Source: Blattamonas nauphoetae
Lineage: Eukaryota; Preaxostyla; Oxymonadida
Length of the DNA stretch: 64,000 nucleotides
Direction of reading: 5' to 3'
NCBI GenBank assembly: GCA_033064195.1
Contig: JARBJD010000113.1
Location: 1-64,000, forward strand
In this document: one piece after another, positions 31,230-41,300 of the stretch
Position numbering within the stretch: the stretch's first letter is position 1
How the letters are laid out: each line of letters opens with the position of its first letter
Translations under genes and position numbers: made by a program
Notes under the pieces: generated by a model
The model's input: the letters and a program-made list of their open reading frames with translations, nothing else
What the model was told of the DNA's origin: nothing
Databases searched by the model: none

Positions 31230-32692
31230 ATGATTTCTCCGGACGGTATCAATCTCATGATCGATACCATGAACACACAGCCTGTTGAATCTGCTTCCAC
31301 ATCTCTCCCACGTGATCCTCTGTCTTCTTCTGATCCATCATTGAATGATATTGTGTGACTTCACGTCCACTCTCTTCATCGTTGTTTTTTCTCTTTCATC
31401 CTCTGTTTTTTCATGAATCTCATTTATTCGTCTTTTCCATTGTCTTTTGTATGTGTGGATGCAGGAAGAAGTGATTCGGGGATATTGTTCATCGCTTCGG
31501 AATTGTTCCGAAAAAGATACTTTTCCGATTCTTTCTGAGATTCGGACATTTTTGGAATCCGGTTTGATATTCATGAGCATCCCTTCTCCCTGTTCTGATC
31601 TTTCATCGTGTCGATGTTTTCTTCCTCGATGAGTGTTTTTGAGTGTTTTGTCATTGAACTCATTTCTCATCTCTCGTTGTCTCTTCCCGTCAGATCTGGA
31701 AGAACTCCCAACTCGCTGTACAATTACAGAAACCTGTGGTCTTGTGTCGATCCTCTCTGACATTGTCTCATCTCACAACTCGATTGGATTGAAGGTTTGT
31801 TCCTCTTTCATCCTCACATTTCGTTGTCTTTCAGAGTATTGCTTCCGGTCTGTTGGCGTTGATTCAGAATGCTATCGTTTCACGTGATGTTCAGAAAACA
31901 GAACCTCCTCCCCTCTCGATTCCTCAAGTCGAACCAACAAAACCAAAGCCGATGAATGATGTGAACGAACAATTTGAGGAATTTCGCACAACGATGTGCA
32001 ACATGGCAAAGCTGATGGCTGAACAGTTCGGAAGGATAGACAGCTGGATGATGAAACATGATTCCATTCTGAACCAACTTAATGAAAAACGGAGATCTGA
32101 CCTCCTTCGCGAATCTCGGTTCCAACGATGGTCCAAAACGGGGGCAGATGCAATTGAAATCTTCGATGAGGATTTCTTCATCAAAACAGGCAACACATTC
32201 ACTCTTCGGCAGCGACCAGAAAACGAAGTGACGAACTTCATCCCCAAAACCCTCTTTTCTCCTCTCATCTCATCCGATGTCGCCCAGCTGTCATTCACAA
32301 TCACCCATTCATCTGGTGGATATAGTGTTGGAGCAGTTAGTCCACATCTTGTTGACGCGGGAACACAAACAATTCTCCGGAACGAAAAACACGGTCGAGC
32401 TTGTTGGGGAGTAAATTACACACCACCAGCCCCTGCTCAAGCGAATGGAGCACCTCCTTCTCGATATACCAGAAAGTTCGTGCTGGAAGCAGATTGTCGC
32501 GATGGAAGACGAACAGTCAAATATTCTAGTGATGGAACAGTGTTTTCCGATTTTTTCTCAAATATCTCACTGCCGCTCCGATTTGCGATCACACTTGTTC
32601 ACCCCACTGTTTCTGTCACAAACCACTCACTCACTTTCACAGCCAAACCAACACTGAAAGGAGGTTCGAAAGAAATCAAGATTCGGGATTGA
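31230..32692 (+). CDS. Coiled-coil protein with SPRY-like domain, four exons (copy 2)
   Basis: Exons 31230-31352, 31465-31561, 31694-31794 and 31835-32692 give 392 residues. Exons 2 and 3 have exactly the same lengths as in copy 1 (97 and 101 nt), and the splice phases agree. The protein matches copy 1 through most of its length, for example FDEDFFIKTGNTFTLRQRPE and FIPKTLFSPLISSDVAQLSF. It differs more in the loop before the coiled coil and near the C-terminus. The first exon is nine codons longer (MISPDGINL). Both reading frames being open after duplication suggests both copies are kept. Confidence 0.8.
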
Positions 32693-32748
32693 CCAATAAC
32701 ATGCACCGTTCTCTCCAATCTCACTCCTTCGTTGTTCTACTGTGCGCA

Positions 32749-33091
32749 TCCATTCGAATGGGTCCTTTTCATAGTCCAACCTTGGAATATGTTGTCACAT
32801 CCCCGATTACGATGACATTCTCAAGTCGTCTCTCGATTGTCGAGCACAGCGTTAAGCTCTGGGATTCTCTCAATGATATCAGCCAGATGCTGAAAAAATG
32901 GAAAGAAGAAGACGCTGAAGTGGTCCAATCTGGAAAGTAAACAATGCAAACTCTGTTTTCGGAAGGATTCGAAGTCATCATCGAACAGCAGTTGATCCAC
33001 AACAACGCTGCTTATTTTGGGACTGATGTTGTTGATAATTGTCACTTGGTCTCGCATTCGCTGGGATTGAATGTAAAGAAGCGGTGTTCGG
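32749..33091 (+). pseudogene. C-terminal fragment of a solenoid-family gene, after SPRY-like copy 2
   Basis: It reads IRMGPFHSPTLEYVVTSP, matching VRVAPFHGPTTEFVRHLP in the solenoid gene at 33.56 kb, then IVEHSVKLWDSLNDISQM and WKEEDAEVVQSGK. A stop follows at about 32,938, after which the frame continues (LFSEGFEVIIEQQL) to the end. It is the counterpart of the fragment at 28.7 kb and is slightly longer at its 5' side. Broken host gene. Confidence 0.65.
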
Positions 33092-33525
33092 GAGCACTCC
33101 AATGAATCGTCGAAGCAGCCTGTCTCAAATGACTCCATGCTGGTTTATGTCGACTCTCTTCGGATGTTGGGAATGCTCTGATTGCGGGTGCAGATAAACA
33201 ACATCTGCTATGCCCTCCAATCGTCAAGAATGATTTCGACTTTTGGCTTCGTCGTTCTCAACACTGCCTCCTTTAATCGTCTCATCGTCTGCGGATCTCT
33301 CCAAACAACAATTATTTGGGAGCGAATTCCCCTCTGCCTGTTAGCTGACTCGCGGAAGCAGACCTCATCCCCAAAATCTTGACGGCTGTTCAACCTGACA
33401 CTCATCCAAGAACAGAAAATGACACGATGATTAAGACTCTCATGTGTTCGAATTACTCACCTTGTTTGGTTTGATTTCATTTCACCAACACAGTCCGATT
33501 GGGCGATTTGCTGATAGTTTGTAAT
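33092..33525. other. Intergenic region
   Basis: The first 220 bp repeat 29,033-29,275. No gene is seen in the rest. Confidence 0.5.
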
Positions 33526-33557
33526 ATGGGCAACGATTGTTGAAGCAAACAAGAGAC

Positions 33558-34562
33558 ATGTCAGGTCAGTCGGATGAAGAACCGCTCTTCATGACCGTAC
33601 CTATGCAAAATGTGTGGTCGATCGATACTGTTTCATCTGTGTTTTCATCGATCGTCGATTTCGTTCGTCGTGGAGGCGAACTAACCGTCCAACACGGAAT
33701 CAAAATCAGTGCCTATTTGCAGCGAGTTGAACCCGGTCACCAAGGGAGCCTTCTGGCACCGATTGATCTTTTCTATCGAATCGCGCCATCGGAAGGAAAT
33801 CGCTGCAATGGACTGAAGGACGTTTTGCTGACGTTGCTGGGAAACAAGCAACAGATAGCAGCAGATGCGGCACTGCGTTTGATGGTGAGCATCCTGCACT
33901 ATGGACACGACTACCAAAGATTGGAATTCGCGGAAACAGACATCTTCTGGTGGCTTCCGGCGGATTTCCAGACGACGAAAATGGAGGAACTTCCCGACCG
34001 GATGATCTTGTTTGCAGAGGCAATGAATGATATTGTGGCGATGACCACGCCAGACCACATCGCTGGGATCTCGGAACAGCGACACTCGTCGCAGGATGAC
34101 ATCCACCACCAGATCCTGCACAAGGTGATCCGCGCAGTGGAACCGTTTTTGTGGACAGTGAGCAGGCACTGGGGCAGGATTCCTGAGCATGAAGACCAAC
34201 GATTCGTTTCTGTCCTTTTTTCGCTTCTGGTGCGTGTGGCGCCATTCCACGGACCGACCACGGAGTTTGTGCGCCATCTGCCTGTGCACATGATTCTGGG
34301 GACGTGGATGGAGGAGTTCACCGAGCTGTCGATGGTTGTGAATTGCATCTATTCTCTGCGGCAGGGACATCGCGAGTGGAGGAGGCACTGGAGCTGGGAT
34401 GTTCGGCAGCGCGGGAGGGAGGCGACGAGGAGGCAGCGGGCGGAGGGGTTCGAGGACGAAGTGGAGCGATGTGTGAATCTGCAGAGGTCGCACGGGTACT
34501 TCTCCGTCCTTTTCAGAGAAATCTTTGTTGATGTTGGGGGGAATGTGCGGATGGGGCAGTAG
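33558..34562 (+). CDS. Solenoid-family protein
   Basis: From the ATG at 33,558 the frame gives 334 residues; it is also open upstream, without another ATG, to 33,537. It is all-helical and aligns with the solenoid genes at 29.9 and 49.75 kb by order of landmarks: VFSSIVDFVRRGGELTV, AALRLMVSILHYG, LLVRVAPFHGPTTEFVRH and a basic Arg-rich stretch near residue 290. An ATG at 33,526 opens MGND, a family-like myristoylation start, but meets a stop after five codons in another frame. Either the lipid start was lost through a small shift or an unrecognised first exon exists. The C-terminal Arg-rich part is unlike its relatives. Confidence 0.7.
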   Translation: MSGQSDEEPLFMTVPMQNVWSIDTVSSVFSSIVDFVRRGGELTVQHGIKISAYLQRVEPGHQGSLLAPIDLFYRIAPSEGNRCNGLKDVLLTLLGNKQQIAADAALRLMVSILHYGHDYQRLEFAETDIFWWLPADFQTTKMEELPDRMILFAEAMNDIVAMTTPDHIAGISEQRHSSQDDIHHQILHKVIRAVEPFLWTVSRHWGRIPEHEDQRFVSVLFSLLVRVAPFHGPTTEFVRHLPVHMILGTWMEEFTELSMVVNCIYSLRQGHREWRRHWSWDVRQRGREATRRQRAEGFEDEVERCVNLQRSHGYFSVLFREIFVDVGGNVRMGQ

Positions 34563-34745
34563 ACTCTGCTGGATGACCACCCGTCTTGGGAGATGAATCG
34601 GAAATGACGACGAGTTGTGGAGAAAGAGGCATCAGCAAGTTGTTTTTTGTTCGGAGAGAGAGATATTTGAATATTTCATTTCGCACATCCAAAATTAATG
34701 ATTGTTTGCTGAAGAACTCAGATGATTTGAAGAAAAGAAAAATGA
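34563..34745. other. Short intergenic region with Pol III-type terminator
   Basis: On the minus strand a T5 run follows the tRNA-like gene within a few bases (complement of AAAAA near 34,737-34,741). Confidence 0.5.
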
Positions 34746-34829
34746 TGCCCATTGTGGGAGTTGAACCCACGACCTTCGCGGTTTTAATTGAGTAAAGTGC
34801 GACGCTCTTCCACTCTGAGCTAAACGAAC
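34746..34829 (-). tRNA. tRNA-like gene with an enlarged anticodon arm (possibly tRNA-Lys)
   Basis: The acceptor GTTCGTT pairs with AATGGGC using three G-U wobbles, with discriminator A. The D arm is GCTC/GAGC, and the T arm GTGGG-TTCAACT-CCCAC is perfect. The A and B boxes are near consensus and a T5 terminator follows. Between the outer anticodon-stem pairs TCGC and GCGA lie 19 nt instead of the 9 expected with the last stem pair, consistent with a short intron of about 10-12 nt. TTTA and TAAA can pair inside it. The body (GAGCGTCGCA, CGAAGGTCGTGGG) resembles eukaryotic tRNA-Lys. Because the splice point is unclear, the anticodon could be read as TTT, TTA or otherwise. Confidence 0.6.
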
Positions 34830-35147
34830 ATCAAATTATGATGTTCTTTCATCCTCATTCTTCATGTTCACTTCTTGACATTGTTCTTCAGTTCTTTTGT
34901 GACTCAGCTTGCTTGAAAGTGGACTATCCTCTCAGATTCTGTTTCGTATTCTTCGGTGCTTAGAGTTTGGCGAGCACCAGCAGTGTTTGAGTGTGTTCAT
35001 AAGACCTCAAAACCACACATTACCAGAACTCAGAGAGAATTTCAAGTTTCGGGAAAGATCGATGGTAAATCAAGAATGAAGTGTATGCAACACGAATAAA
35101 GACGAGAAATCAAGACAAATCAATAATAACTTCTGCTGGCCGCGGTT
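34830..35147. other. Intergenic region
   Basis: Nothing recognised. Confidence 0.5.
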
Positions 35148-35798
35148 TCAGTATGCGCAGATGTCCAACACTTTCTCCAAAAGCGAAGCAACTCGAACGT
35201 CCGTCGACGACACTTCATAATTCAGCTGCGACAGGAAATACTCCTCCGAGCTGTTCAGCACGCCCAGCGGAATCCCAAACGCCCGAGCCCACCACGAACT
35301 CCGAATCGGCACGTCGTGGTTGATCTTGTTCGACAGCAGCAGCGACACAACAAGCACTGTCCCGATGTTGCTGTTCGACACAATCCACTCCCCTTGCGGC
35401 CGTCCCGACGCCACATCCACTTCCACCAGCCGCTGGATCAGATACGCTGCGTACACAAGCTCTGCTGTTTGGAAGTATGCTGTCCGTGCAATGAACTCAA
35501 ACATCTTCTCAATCTTCGGTTCAAACGCCTCGTCCACCACCGATCCGTCTGGATGCGGCGTCAGTGTGATCTGTGGCACGTTTGCCAGAAGGAACGATGT
35601 CAGATATTGCGTGATCGTTCGCACTATCTTTTGAGATGCTGCTTGTGAATGGTCCACCACAAGCCCCGTCGCCTCGTCCATTTCGTATGTGTTGGGAGGC
35701 AGTTCGAAGAGGCGAAGAAAGATGTCGGTGGAAGTGTCTCGTTTGGAAATGTTCAGGTCAATATTTGTTTGAGTTGCAACAATTGTGTTGAGTTGCAT
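35148..35798 (-). CDS. PHO80-type cyclin
   Basis: A single-exon frame of 216 residues. The cyclin box is recognisable: FEFIARTAYFQTAELVYAAY with LIQRLVEVD, SNSNIGTVLVVSLLLSNKIN (helix 3, where PHO80/PCL cyclins have a Lys or Asn step after the long helix), WWARAFGIPLGVLN and EEYFLSQLNYEVSST. The last motif, E-x-x-F/L-L-x-x-L-x-Y/F-x-L/V, is typical of PHO80/cyclin-Y-like proteins. These bind and activate CDK5/PHO85-type kinases in nutrient and cycle control. An N-terminal part of about 70 residues is specific to this protein. Size fits a minimal cyclin. The partner kinase is not in the window. A second, unlike cyclin lies at 54.4-55.7 kb inside mobile DNA. Confidence 0.85.
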   Translation of the reverse strand: MQLNTIVATQTNIDLNISKRDTSTDIFLRLFELPPNTYEMDEATGLVVDHSQAASQKIVRTITQYLTSFLLANVPQITLTPHPDGSVVDEAFEPKIEKMFEFIARTAYFQTAELVYAAYLIQRLVEVDVASGRPQGEWIVSNSNIGTVLVVSLLLSNKINHDVPIRSSWWARAFGIPLGVLNSSEEYFLSQLNYEVSSTDVRVASLLEKVLDICAY

Positions 35799-36014
35799 CC
35801 TTCTGAGAGAGATTAAGAGAGATGGATGAGGAAAGGAGGAAGAAGGATGATAAAAACAAAAGTCAACAACAAATCGAAAGTGGGGAGAGCAAACAGTTCC
35901 TCATAAGTGAATTTGGAAGATAGATCGTTGTATGCTAACAATGAAGTCATTGGTTTTGATTCGGAATTGAATCAACGTGTGCGGGTGTGTGAATGAAAAT
36001 AATCAATGGGTACC
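35799..36014. other. Intergenic region
   Basis: Upstream of the cyclin; nothing recognised. Confidence 0.5.
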
Positions 36015-36016
36015 TA

Positions 36017-37605
36017 CAGGGTGAGTCAAAAGTTACAGTGCGGAAGATATAACTGCAACGTCGACATGAGAAAGCTAGGGAGAGCATACTGGGTTTATCT
36101 TCTTCCTTGGAGAGTTGGTAAGTGCCCCTTTGGACGCTCGCTGCCAAAACAGCCTGGTTGGTATGTGAGGACCCAAAATGAAAACTTGGGGTGAGATCGG
36201 ATCTCAGTCGGATAAACTCGTTTTTATTGCTCAATTCGACTTACGCAAACAATTTCGGTAATACTACAGATAAAAGTGAAATAAATGTCGAAATGGAGAG
36301 ATAAACTGAGAAAAGGGGGAAAAGTTAAAAGTGAGAATCCACAATGGCATTCTCCTTTTGAATGGATTAAAAAGAAGAAACGGACAAATGTAAATTGGTA
36401 TCTTTCTCACATATCTCGCTATTTTGTCCCTTCCTTCGAGTTTAAGAGTGTGAAACAGTCGCTGTATTTTTGAAGTTGCCTTTTCTGCTTTCAAAACGGA
36501 GTTTGAGAATTGAATGACAGAATACTCTCAGACAAGGTATGCTTGAGTCAGGATTCGGAGCTGAAAGGTCAATTGACTCGAATATCGAAAGATCCTATTT
36601 TATCCTGTTCGCACAGAAAACTCTTCTGTGACGTCCGGTGTGATCCTCAAAATTATCTGATTCGACTGTGTGACATATTTCCGACAGAAATAGTTTCGAG
36701 ATGTGTCAAAGCAGGAACAATTTCAGCTATAGTTGAGAGAGAGAAAGAAAGCAGGGCAAGAGAAAGGTGAGAGGAAAACATTCAGTACAAAAGTGGTGAG
36801 AAAAAGTGAGGACACACCATGAAAACGTGGAGTTTTGTTTGGTTCCATCGAAAAGCAACTTGATGGGAACTGTCGGCATGAGTCGTGTTCACTTCAGCTT
36901 GACTGCTATTCTTGTCTGGTGAGAGAGAAATTCTGAGAATAGCAGGATTGTTGTCAGATGTTCAAAACAAAGATGAACACAAAAACAATTAACACCTTGA
37001 ATTGGCTGAACAGTAACAATTGTCGAATCTGGCTGAATAACTTGTCTGATTGTGGAAGAAATTTGAAAAACAGTTTGAAAGAGTGTATTAAGTCAAACTG
37101 TGAAAGGAAGAGCGACTGGACGCGATTGGAGGAGAATGATTGGAAGATCAAACCAAGTTGTTTCTTTTTCTTGTCACGTCAACAAGATTGTTTCTCAGCG
37201 TTTATTTTCTGAAACGATCATATGGATAAAAATCGTGAAATGGAGGCAAAATGGAAAAAGGACGCTTCTGTCAGAGTTGCAGTTTTGCCTTCCCCACTGT
37301 ACCTGTTCTGAGGGCTGATCAAAGTCAGTTTTGAAAAAAGTGAGAAAAGAGAGTCTCAAGACGTGAAATGTTAAGAGAGTGATCATTACATCTCAATGGA
37401 ATTCTCGTTCGTCTATTGTCAGAATTGGGGGTTGGCGAATGTTTTGCCATCATTCGCATCCTGTACTGTCCTCGATAAGAAAGAAATCAGTGAATGAGGT
37501 GGTGAGTAAACAATATAGTGACAATGATCTTAATTTGTTGGTTGTTTTCGAAATGATGGCAAGAAAACACAATTGTGGGGAGAAGGTTACATTTGGCTCA
37601 CCCTG
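36017..37605. mobile_element. TIR element of 1.59 kb without transposase
   Basis: The left end reads CAGGGTGAGTCAAAAGTTAC; the reverse complement of the right end reads CAGGGTGAGCCAAATGTAAC, three mismatches in 20. TA flanks both ends (36015-36016 and 37606-37607), as for Tc1/mariner-superfamily elements. The interior has no frame over 95 codons and no DDE motif I could find, so it is a non-autonomous or heavily decayed member. Its ends differ from those of the elements at 8.39 and 51.2 kb. Confidence 0.75.
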
Positions 37606-37607
37606 TA

Positions 37608-38339
37608 ATTTGCCGAGAAGGAGATCAATGTCCGGGTTGACTTTACCTAGTGAAACGTGTTGAAGAAATTCGGTTTGCTTCTCTCCGAAATTCCGGAATT
37701 TCGGAGACCGTCCCGGACAGAACAAATCTCCGGAGATGACTGTGTCGTGGGTCGATCATCCAACTTTGGTCATCATCAACTATCAAATGTGAGACTATCC
37801 ATTTGACCTTGCTGCTTCAATTCCGGATCAGTCACTGATTACGTTGGTACTGAAGAGTATCGAGTGAATTGTGGCGAGATTCCTGGAATTTGTGCCATCA
37901 TCTCGAATCACCTGAAGCCCTCCATGAACACTTGTGGAACAGCTCACTATTTGCGAACGAGCTTGTTGCAGAGTGCTAGATCAGCATCTATGGCGAAGCT
38001 CTTGAAATAATCGCGTTTCCAATCATCGACAAGAGAATGTCATTATATAACGAATACCTGCACCAAGGATCCCCTCACATGGCACTAACGAGCTTGGATA
38101 TAGCGAACACAATGTGCAGTCGAATCAGAAATCAATGTTGAAAGATAGTTTGAGGTTCTGAGTGATGCCATCCAAAAACGGAGAAATGGAGATGGTCACG
38201 CAGCGATGGCTGGTGAAACGGAAGACTTTTTTTGAAACTGATAGAAGATCACAGAAAAGAGAATCTCATTTGAATTATGGAAGTCTGACAAAAATGTGAT
38301 GAAGAATGGGTAGAATGAATCATTAACCTTAAATCGGAA
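37608..38339. other. Intergenic region
   Basis: Upstream of the second surface gene; no supported frame. Perfect short inverted sequence TTCCGGAATTTCGGA near 37,690. Confidence 0.4.
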
Positions 38340-41300
38340 ATGTTGTGGGTTGTTACTGCTTCAATCCTCACTTTCCTGATCACTCCGCACTCTCTTGGCG
38401 TCTACGACCCCTTTTCCAACAATCTCACGATTCTGGATCGATTCACTTCGGAACACAAATCGCCTCAAACGCAGATCATTCGCCTTCGAAATGAACACCA
38501 ATTGATTTCTACGACTCGTATTGAAACAATGTCAGTTGCAATTATTGGACATAACGCCACATTAACGCATGCATCATCAGTTCGATCTTCGCACAAAGAA
38601 AATTGTCATTCTTTCTCTGCATCAGACTTCATGTTTTTGATTTCCAACAGCTCTTTCTCTATTGAAGGAGTTCATGCACTTTGCACATTCGATGGAACAG
38701 GAATATGTCTCATTCGCTCAAGCTGTGTTCGTTTCTCGACAAGCAGCCTTCTGACAAATGAATTCAGCTCTCCATTTGTTGTGAAAGCATCAAGCTTCCT
38801 GTTTCCCGAATCTTCTTCCATTATTTTTAATTTCTGCTCCTTCAAATCACCATCACACATCATCTGTCCGCTGGTGGATGTCTCCTCCACAAAGTCAATT
38901 ATCCCGAACGGAACGAATAATCACCATTTTGGATCTGATCAACCTCTTTCTACTCTTTCTGTTGTCGGAAGTGACCTCCGAATGGAATCACAGACACTCA
39001 ACGTTGGGACAGGTCCTCTTCTCTCATTCGGTCTCACCCAGCCTCGCCCGCATAGTGTGCTCGTTTCATCCGCTCTTCAGATGGACACCTTCCTCCAATT
39101 CTGCACTCTTGTCAACATGAGCAGCCAAAACACACAACTAACACATCATCCATCCCACTTCAGATTTGGGTCGAACATTGAACAAAAAGTGATTGGATGC
39201 GCAATATCGAACTCGACGAACCACCAGCACGGAACAACAATGATGGATCCGAATTGTGGGGGCTCACTGGCCTGCCTCAACACTTCGTTCTCGTCGTGCG
39301 TCCGCCACTCCATCCCCAACGAAGAAAAGAACGAATCGTTCACCGATTACCTCCAAGACGGCAGATTCGCAATAAACTCCACTTCTTCCCTCACATCTGT
39401 CTCGTTCACGCTCTGCACCTTCAGAGACATGACTGCAGGTTCAGGAACGAGTGGAGCTGCGATCAGCATGGTCGATTCAACATCCAATCTCACCGTCACG
39501 CAATGTTTCTTCCACAATTGCAGTGCCCCTTCTTCAACCAGTTCGGGTGGAGCCATTCACGTGAAATACACGTCACCCTCCGTCCACATGGTCAAAATAT
39601 CGGATTCTTCATTCACTGAATGCACAGCACCGGCCTCGGATGGAGGATATGGCGGTTGTGTGTCTATCTCTGAGCCATGGGGTCTAACGATGTCCTGCAA
39701 CTACTTCGAATCGTGCTCATCAATGGTCGGGAGCGCTCTCTATATTTACTTCACGATGGCGAAGATTACCAACAGTTCGTTTATTTCCTGCACTTCAACC
39801 AGTTTCGGAGGTGCACTCGCTGTGAAAACCCTCGTTGAGATGAACTTCTCCTTCCTCCAGTTCAGAGATTGCACATGCACGGATCTGCCCAGCTCGAAGG
39901 ACATTCACTTTGGCTCCGCTTCTGAAAAAGCCAGCCCCACCACTATCACGTTTTGTGATTCGACGTCTGGCTCGCCAAACGTGTATTTGTCCCATTTGTC
40001 GTCGGGGAACAGCACACTCGTTCCTCAGTTGGTGGCAGGCAAGACAGCTTTCATCTCATCGATGGACATGTCGATGGGGGAGAACATGGCATCGATCACC
40101 ATCCGAACAACAGCTGGACTGAATGGAACAATGGGAGTGTTGTTGAAAGGATCGAATGTGCCTCGTCTCATCCACATCGAGTTTGGGACACCAACCAGCA
40201 CATCGAAGACAGCAACAGCAGAAGTGTCGATTGGGACACAGGCTGTCCTCCCACTCCTCCCCAACGGAGTGTCGTACACACCGCAAAGTGTCTGCATTCC
40301 TGGATTTTCGTTGGTTCTCGACAGCGCAACCCAGGTGTCCGGAGCGAGTTTGGAGTTTACAGATGACACATGCTCGTATTTGGTGTTGAAGGTGAGCGGA
40401 TCGCTCTTGCCAGAGAGCTCGCTGTCCAATTTCACTGTCACAATCGTGAATTCATCCGAGACATTCAAAGTGAAGTTCATCTCCAGCTCAGAAGGTCAAT
40501 CAGAACCTATTTCGTTCACAACCTCCTTGGACCTCGAATGGGAACAGGACTACGCGATCTCGTCGATCGAAGAAGATGCACCGTCCAATCCGCAGAGAAT
40601 CTTCTGCACAAACGCCATCTTCACCGTCCCCACTCCGCCCCACCTCACCAGCGCGAGAATGGAATGTGTCGCACCACTCTGCACATCAGTGCGTCTTGTG
40701 TTCGAAGGGCAGAATCTGTCTCCAAACGGAACTTTCGTCACCTCAATCTCAAACTCGGTGTTCAGCTTCACAACAACATTCAACTCGTCGACGAGTGGCC
40801 GATCTGAAGAAATTGTGGTGTGGCCAACAAACCCTCTCCCTCTCAGTGGGTTCACAATTGTGTCGATGGAAGAGGCGAATGCCAATCCACCACGGTGGGT
40901 GCTCGTGGACGGAATCGCAACCATCGTTCCCGAAGCGATGATCACAGGAGTGACGTGCACACTGGACCACACAGCAACGACATACACAATCGCATTCGTC
41001 GGAGTCTTCGTCACATCGTCTCCTCTCGAAGTGGAGCTGAAGGACGAACTGGACAACACGGTACGCGTCCAAACAACTCTGAAAGATGGACTTCTGACAG
41101 CGACCGAAGTGATATCCTCCGTCCCACCGAACAACGTGCTGCCTGGAAGAACTTACACCCTCGTTTCTGCGAACAATACGTCGATTCACATCAGACCATC
41201 GCTGTCTTTCACAACACCGGTCCCACCAAAAGTTCTGTCTGCTGAGACAGAGTGTGCAAACATGAACTGCTCCACAATAAACATCGTGTTGAGAGGCCAA

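Larger units (their letters stand above)
31230..33310 (+). repeat. Direct duplication, copy 2
   Basis: Partner of 27248-29275. The solenoid gene at 29.9 kb lies between the copies. Confidence 0.85.

Noticed and set aside
33681-34580. Minus-strand frame of 299 codons opposite the solenoid gene at 33.56 kb
   Set aside because: It is His/Pro/Arg-rich with no family match, while the plus strand aligns with two paralogues.
34746-34829. Calling this an ochre-suppressor tRNA
   Set aside because: The TTA reading depends on one of several possible splice points in the enlarged anticodon arm, and the body looks like tRNA-Lys.
36264-36770. Short frames inside the 36.0-37.6 kb TIR element as a transposase
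   Set aside because: No DDE spacing or helix-turn-helix pattern could be recognised; the longest are under 95 codons.
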